Source: Prinsepia uniflora
Lineage: Eukaryota > Streptophyta > Magnoliopsida > Rosales > Rosaceae
DNA length: 64,000 bases
NCBI GenBank assembly: GCA_032719365.1
Contig: CM064871.1
Location: forward strand, 60,586,416-60,650,415
Reading direction: 5' to 3'
Made by a program: the position numbers and the translations under genes. The notes below the pieces were generated by a model. That model did not search any database and was not told the origin of the DNA. It saw only the letters and a program-made list of their open reading frames with translations. Shown piece by piece: positions 46,306 through 59,089 of this stretch (the first letter of the stretch is position 1; each line of letters opens with the position of its first letter).

Positions 46306-47951
46306 AATCTGAGTCCAAACAAAAAAGAAAAAAAAAATGAAGCCATTATCTTTTTCAACCACTTCAATCTCTTTAGAGGAAAAATAAAAGACTACAATTG
46401 TTATACTGATATGATTGAAAATGTGGGCGCAGGTATTGATCAAGTAGTTGGTAGAGTCTGACTTAAAATGACTGCCATCTTGACCTAGAACCCATCACCA
46501 TGACTTTCTTTGTGTGCTGAAAATGGCTGTCCATGTGGGAGCACATGTTCATTATTCATTATCAACACCTTCATAAGACTACTACGATCCAGTTCAGATC
46601 CAAAACATGATGAACAAGCTAGGCTCATATATATATATAGAACGAAAACCATCAAAGACAAAATCAAGATTAAGAGATTTAATAACATTATATATAATAA
46701 TCTTTTTCTGAATATGTATACATAAGAACCATCTGAATTGTCAGCGGGGCCAGGTGATTCATTATCGAATCATTTAAATTAAGAAGAAACACAAGTCAAC
46801 CACTTCAATATTAAAACTGACACTTCCATCTGTATGTCTGTGATTCATTAATTAATTATTCTACTTGAAAATGTTTAATTAATATGACTCTGAGATTTGA
46901 GCAGATGACCGACATGAATCTTCTTCAATATATTCTTCTTGTGTTTCCACATAATGCTTTTGAAAAGAAGCAGCATTTCAGAAAGAAAAAGAAGTCATTT
47001 TCATTATATCAAAGCCTTCAAAGGCTCCTCCTTTCTATCATTTTCATACTACCAACTGCTCACAAGTCATAACAACGACGCTCCTCGGATTCCATGTTAA
47101 TGCTACCATCAAGTGCTAATGAATCAGTGAGGGCTATGTAGGTATAATATTTATTATATTCGATCAGTGGTATAGTAGCAATGAATATTTCAAAGCCATA
47201 TTGATGTTGGGAAGAGACGTTACATATATGGTATACATCATACATGAGTAGCCGAAAGTGGTATGATTCAGAAGTAACAAGTCAAACCACAGAAGAAATT
47301 TGAAACCCAGCACATGCAAATTCTTATATGCAATATGCTGCAAAACACACGAAAGAGGAAAAGCATCGATGCTGGTTTTCATTTATGTTTTTGTTTTTCT
47401 GCCGATTACATAATTAAGGTAGGGTTTGGACCTGGTGTGTATTCATCTACTTTGCAACAAAAATAAATGAATCAATCGTACCTGGAGTTTAAGACTACAG
47501 GTGGAATTACAAAGTAAGTAATACTGGAAGCTTGGTCTGCATTTTAATTTGTCCCATGCATGCTTTATATTTGGTTGAAATAAAAGTCGACAATTACTCA
47601 TTCCTTATGCAGAGTGAGAAGCCGATAATATTTATCCTATTTATTTGGAAATGAGGAGTTTTTGTTTCATATATATTGGTGTAATAAATTTATAACATAA
47701 AAATTTTAATTAGGCACAAAATCAACAACGGGCGTCTTGCTAACTGCATATTTACCATTCGGTCGCAGTCGTGATGAAATATGCGTAAAACTTCAAAAGT
47801 AAAAGCCTTCTTTGACTGACAAAATTAAAGTCAGTGAAAGGTAAATTTCTCTTTAAACATCTAACAAAAAAATATTCTCAATAAAGGAAAATTAAAATTA
47901 AAGGTATGGTCTTCGATTCTTTCATCTTCTCCTAGCCTGTCTTTTGGTGTG

Positions 47952-47997
47952 AATATATATATCTATATATATATCTATATATATATATATATATATT
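47952..47997. repeat. (AT)n microsatellite
   Basis: 46 bp of AT dinucleotides interrupted by two TCTATA units. Confidence 0.95.
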
Positions 47998-48893
47998 GTA
48001 TAGATGCATGTCAAATGTGGGTGCATGTGGGCTAGTCATCCTAGCCAAACACATCATGTTCATAAAATCGAATCCTACATTTGTGTACTAAACAATATCA
48101 ATCATGCATACGATACAAAAAAAAATCCCAAGAATGTCATTCGTCAAATTTCTAATTTTGACACTACTTTCTTGGAGTTTCTTCCCTCTCATAATTTAAT
48201 TTCTTGCTTATAAGTTGAAAAAAGAAAGGTAAAATACGATGTGAAATGGATCCTATTTGTAATTTATAATTTGAAATTAATTATAAATGTTTTTGTGTTA
48301 TATGTATATGTGTATGCAATTATATTAATACACTTATAATTTTTGTCTTATATTTAATTTTTATTTTTCCACCGACAAACCAAATATTATTTAGTTAGTA
48401 CTTACCAAGTATTGAAGTTTGAGTCCATAAGTAATTATTTTTCAAAATTTCAAGTACTCAAATTGAAGATAATTAACAAAATTAATATTGAAAAATGAAT
48501 AAGCACATACTCATGAAATTCTCTGAATCATTGACATTATTTATATATTTTATTTTTATTGCCATTAATTAAAATTTTTTATATACAAATTTCATTTCTA
48601 ATAGTAATCTTTTTCATAATAAAATCAGAATATTATTACAAAATTATTTTGATAGGAAAATATCCTTAGCATTATTTATAAAGTACACACCCAATTCACA
48701 TAGAAAAAAAAGATGGGAATTTACACATTAATTAATATTTTTTTTAGGTAAATACCAAAAGAACTTTCCATACTCGAAGGGTAGGCCTAATTCTTGTTCG
48801 GAGTTCCACCTTGCTCCTGATTACAACGTTCATTAACATTTTCAATCCTTCATCGGTAACTAATTAATTTATTTGTACATGAAAAAAAGTTGA

Positions 48894-49028
48894 TGTTGTT
48901 GTAAATATACTAAATAGTATGGCTATTTCTATGTAAGGGTGTTTTCGTCCATGTATTATATCCTAACCCTAGCACTATATAATAGGGTTTAGCTGAATGA
49001 ATAAGATACAGTTTTGATCGAGTTCACA
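48894..49028 (+). repeat. Copia 5' LTR
   Basis: About 135 bp, from TGTTGTTGTAAATATAC to GATCGAGTTCACA. It contains CACTATATAATAGGGTTTAG, a TATA-like promoter, and ATGAATAAGATA near its end. The first bases are uncertain by three because of a TGT repeat. Confidence 0.65.
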
Positions 49029-49674
49029 ACACGTTATCAGCACGATGTTTAACCAACTGGGAAAGCAGAAGGAGTGGCATGGGGAAACAGAGACGGGGCC
49101 ATCTTTGGCGGTGGTTGACGTCACCGGTGCTGTGGGGCAAGGGTTTCCTGTCGGTCCTCCAAACACACCGCCTATCTCCAATTTTGACACCTCTTTCCGC
49201 TGCAAAATGACGTCGAATTGATTGGAGCCAAGTATGTGTGCAGATTTGTAATCTGTACAAGGCCACCGTCTTCAAAGAAAATGGGTTGTCCAGGGCGTGA
49301 TTGATGTCACTAGGTTTTCTGTGTCTTGGCGAAACCGGACGGTGGGTCGTGAATCGGAAACTGCCTAAGAAGTGCGGTAAAGATGAAAGGGGATGGCGAG
49401 GAATCTTCGTCAAACGTCGCTACTAGAAGCCTGCAAACGAACAAGTTTGTTCCCATGTCAAAGGCTACCAAAAAGGGTTGAAAGTGTTGATGGGTCTGGC
49501 ATAGCAAAGGCCATTGCCCTTGCTACTTGGTTTTTGGACTTACAAGAGGGGAGACAAAGATAGTGACATAGCACAGATCACCAAAATATATCATCAACCT
49601 ACAAGGAAGTGTAATTAGAAAGATGAGATTTTGAGATGTACAACTCATTTAATGGCGCACAGTTTTCTCAATGC

Positions 49675-50915
49675 CCTGAGATTGATTACGAGGAAATGTA
49701 TTCTCCTGTAATGAACGTCATAACTTTCTTCTACCTTATCAGTTTGGTAATTTCCAGAAAAACTGAATATGCAGCTTATAAACGTGGTTAATGCTTATCT
49801 CTATAGGGGATCTAAATAGAGATATGTTTGAAAGTTTCGTGAAGGACTTAAAATACCCGATGCAAATAGTTCCAGACCACGGAACATGCTCCCTACTTCT
49901 TTGAGGCATTCACTTTACGGATTGAGATAATCCGAACGGATGTGATATAACCATCTAAGTGATTTGATCAATATGGGATAACGAAGAAGTCCCATGCGTG
50001 TTTATTAAGAAAACAAGTTCCAGGTTTGTTATTGATTGGTATTCCAGAAGAAACCAAAGAAACTACTAAGCACCTGAAGTTGGATTTTGAAATGAAAGAT
50101 CTTAGGAGAATGAAGTTTTGTCTCGACCTGAAGCTCGAGTACTGTGCATATGAGGTTTTAGTCTATTGATTAAATCACATCTAGAAGATGTTGATATTAG
50201 ACCCATAAGATGTTGAAATGTTTTAATGAGGATAAAAGCAAAACATTCAAGCGCACCTATGGTCATCTGTAATTTAGATCATATAAAGGACCCGTTTCGT
50301 CTGGCAGATGATAACGAAGAGATAGTGAGACCATAATTTTTATATCTAAGTGCAATAAGCGCATTATTATACTTGATTCAAATGCACTAGACTGGATATT
50401 TCATCCGTAGTGAACTTGCTAGCTACATTCAGCTCTGCGCCAACACGCTGTCACTGGAATGACATAAAAGACATTTTTTAATACCTTAATGATATATGAG
50501 ATACGGGCTTATTTTATCCCTATGGATCGAGGAATGAATGAAACCCCATTGATCCTCAGGATGATGCATTGCCTTATTGGGTATGCTGATGTAGGCTAAC
50601 TATCAGACCCACATAAGGTATGTTCTCGAATTGGTTATGTCTTTACCATTGGGAACATAGCAATATCTTGGAGGTCTAAGAAACAGATCCTTATTACTAT
50701 GTAATTCGAATAATGCGAAGATTATAACTCTTCACGACAACTTGTGAATATATATGGCTAAAAGTCATTACGGACGTATTCAAAGTACTTGTGGACTGTA
50801 TGCCACCAACAATGAACCGGAGATTATCCACTAGGATAATGCTACCTCCATCAAGCAGATGAGGATCAGTTTCATTATAGGAGACAATAACAAGCCATCA
50901 TCCAATGCAACTTTC
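49675..50915 (+). pseudogene. Copia reverse transcriptase and RNase H remnant
   Basis: Pieces in changing frames: FSQCPEIDYEEMYSPVMNVI (start of the copia reverse transcriptase), FEMKDLRRMKFCLDLKLEY, KDPFRLADDNEEIV, YLSAI(S/G)AL, an LLALGML/YQTHIRY stretch corresponding to the RNase H start, and DNATSIKQ...KH near the end. Many stops. Typical of Ty1/copia pol; lineage not resolved. Confidence 0.8.
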
Positions 50916-51933
50916 CAGAAGCATGTTCATGATATTGGCTTGGGTGGACTGGTTGATCTACCTAGTTCTTAATTTCAGGGGGAGTCAACATCAAGGAAAG
51001 TATCCTGAAGCACACCAAGTATCCAAAAGTATACTGAGTATCCCAAAGCATATCCTCATGATCATCGTGTACTCTTTTGTCCTACGACCAGGGTTATTTT
51101 GTCCCACTGGGTTTTGTTACCTAACTAAGCTTTAACGAGGCACACATTTTGGTATGATCACCTCGCTAACAATGTAACGACCCGTCCCAAATTCCTAGAT
51201 TAGATTAGTGACTAATCACGATTAGTGAGGCTAATCCGTGATTAGTTGAGCGAAATCGGACGAACGATGCGAAATGACCGTTTTGCCCCTAGTCGTGGTA
51301 AAACGTTGACTTTTCATTCTGGCGGTCAAATGGACTTTGACCGATGACTGTGATGTAGTTCGTGACGTCACGAGTTCATAGACAGGTGGCACGTTCAATT
51401 CCGACGTCCGAGGAGGAAGTTATGACGTTCGTAAGTTTAGGGGCATTTTGGTAATTTTGGTTAAAGAGGGGTAAAATGTTGACTTTTTGACCGGGAGGTC
51501 CGATTGTCGAGGGCCGAAGACCGTTACGTAGATAAGGATGATACGAATCCATAGACAGGCGGCACACTGAAATCAGACTTCGAACGGGAGAATTATGGGT
51601 CACGGAAGTTCGGTTTCACTATGCATGTACTTCGAGACGGGGCTGAGTTGGCAATATCTGATTAGGCAGATATTTTAGGTGGACCTATGGATGAGTGACA
51701 AGTGTCACTCATCCCATTGGCTAGTTCCTAAAAAGGTGGATCTACTTAATAAAATAATATTATAATTATTATTATTATATCTAATCTTCCAACATTAAAT
51801 CCTAACCCTTCATTTTTATTAAACACTCAATCCTCACCACTCATCTAATCATCTAATCCATCTCTTTTCTCTTATCAGATCAATTCATCTTCATCATTTT
51901 CATTTCTTTGTTTTTCCTCACAAACCCGAAACA

Positions 51934-51958
51934 CCCCCCCCCCCCCTCCCTCCCCTCC
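51934..51958. repeat. C13 homopolymer and CCC-rich run in A4
   Basis: Thirteen C followed by TCCCTCCCCTCC. The minus strand has four or more G-runs and could form a G-quadruplex. Confidence 0.9.
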
Positions 51959-53611
51959 ACCATTTTCTTCATTTTCTTCAAAATACACAACACCACCACA
52001 AACCTCCATCTAGTGTGGCCGTGAGAGTGCTGTGAGGATGACTGAGGACACGGCTGGGGACGGCGGCGGCTCACGGCGGGTGAAAACCCCAAAAGGGTAA
52101 ATTTTAGTTTTAAAATTCATATTTGGGTTTTGATGATTTTTATTTGATTTCTTTGATTGGGAAATGTTCATGGAGGTCTTAGGGTCCTTTTAGGATTGGT
52201 TTTGGGGTTGGTGAGGGGCTAGAACAGGCGTGAACGACGGGGGAAAAATCCGGCCGCCATGGCTGGATTGAAGGTACGGGTTTTCGATGTTTTTTCTTCC
52301 GTTTTAAGTCATAGGAATGTAGGTTAGGTTGAGACGAGTAGAATGGGACAAACGGGAGGAGAAATGGTGGCCGAAGTGAAGAGAACAGGTCGGGTCAAGC
52401 CGTGCGTCACGGCGACCCGGTTGCAGGCTTCGGGTCAACCCGACAAGAGGATAGGGATGACTGATGACGTCATCTTGATGACATCATCATGCCAGGGATG
52501 ACGTCACATTGTCAGATCTGACAATGTCAGAAAATGGGCCAATAGGAGTGTGACACGTGTCACTGTCAGGACTGTCAATGATGATGTCATGCTGACGTCA
52601 GCAGGTACTGTAGCAGCATTGACTTTTGCGTTGACCGGCGCGTGGGGGCGCGTGTGTACAGTGTTTTGAGTGGAACCAGGGTCATTTTAAAGGTTTCGAC
52701 GATCCGGATCCAATGACGATGGTTTCGGATCGATCAGAGATCGTTCAGTTGGTCAAATTGAGGTTTTTCACCTCGGGAAACTTGTACGGGACACGTTGAC
52801 TTTTTTGAGAAAGTTTAGGGTTCTTAATATGGACTTTTATAGGTTAGTAGTAACCTTTGGATGTGGTTTGGACAGGTCAGGATGACCCGGAGAGGTCGGA
52901 TTGGCTCGGGGAGCCGTATGGCACGCAAATCGAGGCGGCAGCTCGGACGATCTATGAGTGGACCTTGTTTTCTAAATTGGTGCATGCATAAATGTTTATT
53001 ATATGTTTTATTACATGTTTGATGATGCCATGGGTGCATTTATATGTGGTTACGTATAAGCACGTATTTCGAGGTTTCGACCTTATACGGTGCTTATACG
53101 GGTCTGTATTTCTGTATTGATTTAAATGATTTGGTTTTGGATTTCTAAAAGGATAAACTCGGATATAAGACCCATTTGGTTTGGTCTCGGGCATATGAAA
53201 CTATTTACGACCTTCGGGTCTAAATCGTGGTCCCGACGGGTTCTATGTGCACGGCGATCGATGATACGACGCTCGCCTCCGGATTGAGATGTGTTCCTTA
53301 CGGAGAGGTCATGATGCACGATTCGTGGTCGGGCAGCCTGGGGAGGCTCGACTTCGGAGTGCTGACGGTTCAGGATATCGATCGGTGATGAGTGCACCAT
53401 GATCTTGTGGTGGTCGCGTCGGTTGATACGTTCACGGCGACATACCAGGATTGAGGGCGGTCCTGGATGGATGGTTGCACACATCACTACGATCGGAGTC
53501 GTGACTGACCCTTAGATATCGGGCAGGATGCCCAGTTGAGTCATATGTTCGGGCACGAGACCCAGTTGTTTTACACTAATGATTTCGGGTCAGGGACCCT
53601 AGATAGATTTC

Positions 53612-53800
53612 CAAGTTCATGGCGGTTTATGGGAACCGGCATGAACTCTGGAAAGGTCATTGTGGTTCATGACGGTTTATGGGAACCGACATGAACCTTT
53701 GTCAGGTCATTCTGGTTCATGACGGTTTATGGGAACCGGCATGAACCTTGGTTAATGGATGTTATGGATCATGCCGGTTCAGGGGAACCGGGCATGAATG
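53612..53800 (+). repeat. Tandem hairpin array in A4, about 50-bp period
   Basis: Four units. In the best one, GGTTCATG...CATGAACC arms enclose CGGTT...AACCG arms around a TATGGG loop, so almost all of the 34 bases can pair. Units start near 53612, 53663, 53713 and 53764. Confidence 0.85.
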
Positions 53801-53818
53801 TTTATGTTATGTATATAT

Positions 53819-56800
53819 TGACAGGACCTATCCCAATCCCCCCAGGATTACCGTGGAATGTGCCCTGCTCCCGTCCAACAAGGGGTGTCAGACAAGGGAT
53901 AACCACGAGCCACTGCCCAAACGGGCATCCAGAGTGTGCAAGGATCGATGGAAGAGGTGTGCAATGTCCCAGTCTCTGCTGCAATCGCATCCGTAATCAA
54001 CCTGAAGGGCATTAAAACCAAAAGCTGTGAGTGGACAAAAACCAATAAGTTTACCAAATACATTTATAAGACATTTATGCCCTCCAATAAAAACGTATGC
54101 ATGCCACGAAAACCAGTAACCAAAACGTTTGCTCAACCGAGCCATTAGGCCTTAGCCCAAAAACCGTTAACCAAAAACCAAGTGTGGGAACTCAGCCCAA
54201 AACAGTGGAATATCACAACCATACATAAACAACCATGTGGGCCACCGCCCAAAGCCATAAATATAAATCCAAAAATCCAAAACCATTTAGGGTCCCCGAC
54301 CCGACATACCATTTCATAACCAATAATCCATTTTTACCACATAACACATATCCAACCGAAAAGCCATTTCATAGACTCATTAATCCATATTTTACCATTA
54401 CCATCACCAGCATCCCAGATGCTTAGCGTCCCAGACGCTTGACGTCCCTGACGTCATAACTCACGGTTTCATAAGCTACGCGTGCTACCCGGGGTCTCTC
54501 CGGGTCCATATATCTGACATCCCTGATGTCTGACGTCCCTGACGTCAATCATAGCAATCCTGCTCCTGAGTCATCATACGGTCCGGCTGCTCCGTATAAT
54601 GACCCCTCGCAGGCAATGCACCGTGACTTCCCAAGTTCCCAGACATCTGGAGGAGACCATCATATATGCTTGTATCCAGATGGTATATGGAAAACAGCTT
54701 TATTAAATCCTTTTATCTCATCAATACAATTGGGCCCTGCCCGAAATTTCCATAAAACAACATAATTCCATTTAGGGTCCCTGACCCAAAATCACATTTA
54801 TAATCCAACTGGGCCTCATGCCCGATTTTATGAACCACTGGGCCCACGGCCCGATTTGTAAACCAACTGGGCCCGCAGCCCGACTTATAAACCCACTGGG
54901 CCCACGGCCCGAATTCGTAAATCAACTGGGCCCCTGGCCCAATAACATAACTCAAATGGGTCTCAGCCCGATTTCATATCAACTGGGCCCTTGACCCGAT
55001 TTCATTAACCAACTGGGCCCCCGGCCCGATTCTTAAATGGACTCCAAGTCCGAAATTTCCAACATAATTGTGCCTCAAGCCCGAGTTCATATTTCCAGTT
55101 TCAAAACCATTTCATCACATTATATCCAAGTTATAAATATGAAAAATCCATGTAAAACCGGAAAACCTCGATTTACGTGCAAGCACGTAAATCGCCTCGA
55201 AATACGTGAAACCGTACAATTTACCAACAACCAAATCAACCTCATACAATCACAACCATAATTCATATAAAACATTTAAGCATGCATAGAATTTATAAAA
55301 CCAAAGTCCACTCACAGACCGTTTAACCGTGTGCCTCGATACGCGTGTCATAGGCCTTCCCGGGCCACATCACTATCACCGGGACTCCCAATCCTGTCCA
55401 AATCACATTAGAGGGTCACTAACCTTCACATTAACATCCTATTAAAGTCCCATAATTTTCCCGAATTTTTAACTATTTTTAAACTCGATTTAAAACCTTC
55501 GGACATCCCGAACAATATCGAGACGGTGTCCGATCGACACGAAACCAATCCCAAAATGTTCGTTACATCGAATAGATTAAAAGTCATGTTGGAAGTTTCC
55601 CCAAAATACCCTTCACGCGCCCCCACGCGCCAGGTCAACACTCAGGTCAACCCTGATGACGTCATGCTACAGTAACCGGGTTCTGAAACCGGGTCTGTAA
55701 TCGGGTCGCCGTCGACCCACGGCTTGACCCGATCACAGATCGAGTTTCAGACCACCATTTTTTATACAGTTTGATCCTATGGACTCGTCATAACCTCCTC
55801 TACGGTTCTGTGACATCCAAACTCATTTTTAGGTTGATTAAACTACCTGAAATCTGACAGTAAAATCGGCTGAGAACTCAGGTCATCATCTCCGGCGACT
55901 CGTCGAGATTCCGGCCGTGGTTCATGGTCCAAAATGGTCGTCTAGGTTCCTAGGACATGTCTCAAAAACAACCAAACATTCATAACGTCAAAAACGGACG
56001 TTTCAAAGCAGGGAAGTAAATCGGGTCTTCACGGGTTTCTAGACTTACCGCCGCCGTGTCGCCGCCGTGGGCTGCCCAGTCGTGGTCTGAGTCGTCCTAA
56101 GGTCACACTGATCCTAACCCTACGTTGGTTCGAGTCCAGGTATGAAGGTTTGGATGGTTGGATCGATTTGGGCTGTTCGGGTTCCTCTCGGGTCTGTGGG
56201 TTTTCCGGCCGGGCAGGGTGGCCGTGAGGTGGTGGCCGTCGTCTGGAGGTGGCTGGGTTCTGTCTGGAGGTGTCTAGTGTGTGAGGTTGGGCTGTGAGGT
56301 GGTGGAGTGATCGTGCAGAGAGTGAGAGTGCACGGGTTAGAGGAATGAAAAATGAGAGAATGATATTTGATGGTTTAAAAACAGAGAGAGCAGATGAGAT
56401 CAATGGCCAGGATTCAATCCTGAGTTCAAAATGAAGGGTGAGGATTTGAGGAGAGGAAATAATTAATTAATTAAATGGCCAACATAGATCCCTGATTTAG
56501 GGAATGAAGGGGATGATGACATGTGTCACTCATCAAGGGTCCAGATTGGTTTGGATTAAAGTAATCAGATTTTATTATTATATTATTATTTTATTCCGAG
56601 TCTCGGTTAGTTCGGTTTAATCGTAATTGCGTTCGTGACCATAACTTTTTTGTCGCATGTCCGATTTCGGCATGCCGCCTGTCGTTGGATTCGTATCGAC
56701 GATACCTACGTAACCGTCCTTGGCCCACGTCCATCGGACCTCCCGGTCAAAAACTCAACATTTGACCCCTAATAAGCCAAATTACCAAAATACCCCTAAA

Positions 56801-57064
56801 CTTCCGAACCTCATAACTTTCTCTACGAATGTCAGAATCGAACGTGCCACCTGTCTATGAACTCGTGACGTCCCGAACTACGTCACGGTCATCGGTCAAA
56901 GTCTGTTTGACCGCCCGATCAAAAAGTTAACATTTTGCCCACGACCAGGGGCAAAACGGTCATTTTGCACATTTTGTCCGATTCCGCCCTACTAACCACC
57001 GTTCAACCTCACTAATCAAGATTAATTACTAATCTAATCCCGAAATTCGGGACGGGTCGTTACA
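53819..57064 (-). mobile_element. Solo LTR A5, nested in A4
   Basis: 3246 bp, from TGACAGGACCTATCCC to GGGACGGGTCGTTACA, with a perfect TATAT duplication (53814-53818 and 57065-57069). Same group as A4 but opposite orientation. Confidence 0.92.
54125..55090. repeat. GGGCC...GGCCC palindrome array in A5
   Basis: About 14 units spaced roughly 25-35 bp in the dense part (54730-55090). Examples are GGGCC-CAC-GGCCC, GGGCC-CCT-GGCCC, GGGTC-CCC-GACCC and GGGTC-CCT-GACCC. The fifth and fourth pairs change together between C-G and T-A. Confidence 0.85.
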
Positions 57065-58459
57065 TATATATGTTCATATACCTTCCTTTACTTGTTCTTC
57101 TATCTCCTCCGGGGAGGGTCGTTGGCTTGGGTGGACCCCGGAGTATTCACGGAGCACCGACTGAGTGGAGTCACCCCCCAGTTGGGTTCCTTACTCTCAG
57201 GAAGGCTATGATTACTATTACCTCGGGTGGGGTCAGTGGTCTGTGGACATTGATCTTGACTTTGAGAAGACTCGGATTGAGACATGGGTAGCATGCACGT
57301 AGCTTTGAATGTAATGACCCGTCCCAAATTTCATGATTAGATTAGTGACTAATCACAATTAGTGAGACTAATCCGTGATTAGTAGAGCGAAATCGGACGA
57401 ACGATGCGAAATGACCGTTTTGCCCCTAGTGGTGGCAAAACGTTGACTTTTTAATCGGGCGGTCAAATGGACTTTGACCGATGACCGTGACGTATTTCGT
57501 GACGTCACGAGTTCATAGACAGGTGGCACGTTCAATTCCGATGTTCGAGGAGGAAGTTATGATGTGCGGAAGTTTAGGGGCATTTTGGTAATTTTGGATA
57601 AAAGGGGTCAAATGTTGACTTTTTTACCGGGAGGTCCGATGGCCGAGGGCCAAAGACCGTTACGTAGATAAGGACGATACGAATCCGTAGACAGGCGGCA
57701 CGTCGAATTCGGACGTTCGACGGCGAAGTTACGGTTCACGGAAGTTCTCGGTTACTATTCACGATGGCACGTTTTACGAGACAAAAAGTGCAGTTTGTCT
57801 TTAGTGGGCCCAGTTGCTTTTTAGCAACCAATGGATGAGTGACAAGTGTCACTCATCCACTGGACAACACATTACATACATGCACTTCACCGTGCATTTT
57901 CATTTTCTCCATTTCAAACACAACCCACCGGATCTCACCATTTTCTCTCATTCCCGTGCAACCCAAACCCATCCAAATTGCACCCAAGACCAGGACAGAG
58001 GACCAGGAGGCTGAGGGAGTTGAGGTGGCCGGCTTGGATGGCCAGGGCCGCCGTGAACGGTGGCTGGAACCCAAAACCCGATCGGGTACCCGGTAAGCCC
58101 ATTTTTCCTTATTTTTCGATGTGAGCATTATGGTTGGTTTTAAATGAGTAGGGAATGATTATTAGGATGCTAGGAAGGTTTTAAGGGGGTTTTGGTGGTG
58201 GTTGACGGCTGAGCAGCCGTGTAGGCTGATCGGGAAAAACTGAACCGTGAGGTTCAAATTGGACCGGTCGGATTTCGTAGGTTTTAGGTTGTTTAGTTAA
58301 TTAGGATTGATAGGAAATGAAGAAATAGGAATTTAGGAGTTGGAATGGAAGCAAACGGACCGAAAATGAGGGAGAAGGAGACCTGGACCGGTTACGCTGG
58401 TCCAAGTTGCAGGAAAAATCGGACCGGACCGGTTCGGACCGGTCTGACCGATGTAGGGG

Positions 58460-58770
58460 ATGACAGGTGACGTCATCCTGCTGACGTCATCATGTCAGGG
58501 ATGACGTCAGCATTGTCAGATCTGACAATGTCAGCTGACATGTCAGAAAATGGGCCAATAGGAGTGCGACACGTGTCACTGACGTGGACTAGTGCCGTGA
58601 TGACACGTGGCACATGTCAGACTGCCACGTGGCACTGACAGCACAGTGACGTGGACCAATGGGAGCATGACACGTGGCACCTTTCAGAGTCTGACATGTC
58701 AGACCTGACAGCTGTCAAATGACGTCATGCTGACGTCAGCGATGACGTCAGCAGGTACTGTAGCTGGCGC
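58460..58770 (+). promoter_or_regulatory. Cluster of bZIP-type sites in the E2 LTR
   Basis: Six TGACGTCA palindromes plus ACACGTGTCA, two ACACGTGGC, one CCACGTGGC and two TGACGTGGA, with CCAAT between them. These are known plant bZIP (TGA and G-box/ABRE) binding cores. Weaker versions are at 29280-29530 (B4) and 52455-52610 (A4). Confidence 0.7.
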
Positions 58771-59089
58771 GTGAAGGGCGCGTGAGGGCGCGTGGTAGGG
58801 AATCTGAGGAAGGTTCCAACATACGAAATCTTCTATTCGATGTAACGAACATTTTGGGACTAGTTTCGTGTCGATCGGACACCGTCTCAATATGTTTCGG
58901 GGCATCGAAAGGTTTAGGTTCGGGATTAAAAATAGTTGAAAATACGGGAAAATTACGGGGCTTTAGTGGGAGGTTAATTAAGTAGTTAGTAACCTTCTAT
59001 TACGATTTGGACAGGTTTGGGAGTCCCGGTGACGGTTATCGGCCCGGGGATCCGTATGGCACGCAAATCGAGGCGGCAGCTCGGACGGT

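Larger units (their letters stand above)
45546..48893. other. AT-rich intergenic region, no gene seen
   Basis: Apart from the 36-bp duplication at 46233 and the microsatellite at 47952, I see only AT-rich sequence with short open frames lacking domains. Confidence 0.5.
48894..51172 (+). mobile_element. Ty1/copia element remnant
   Basis: A short 5' LTR (48894-49028), a primer-binding-site-like ACACGTTATCAGCACG at 49029, an interior with reverse transcriptase/RNase H remains, and then interruption by LTR A4 at 51173. Gag, protease and integrase are missing between 49045 and 49670. The 3' LTR would lie beyond the A4/E2 insertions, outside the window. Confidence 0.8.
51173..57309 (+). mobile_element. 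LTR A4, interrupted by A5 and by E2
   Basis: Starts TGTAACGACCCGTCCC inside the copia element. Solo LTR A5 interrupts it at 53819-57064 and E2 interrupts it at 57310. The remaining roughly 550 bp and the answer to whether it is solo or part of a full element lie beyond 64000. Its segment 57065-57309 matches 59641-59879 of the E2 LTR closely. Confidence 0.85.

Noticed and set aside
49024..49413. 129-residue open frame on the minus strand in the copia interior
   Set aside because: No domain, opposite to the element's coding strand, in a part of the element with no recognisable gag.
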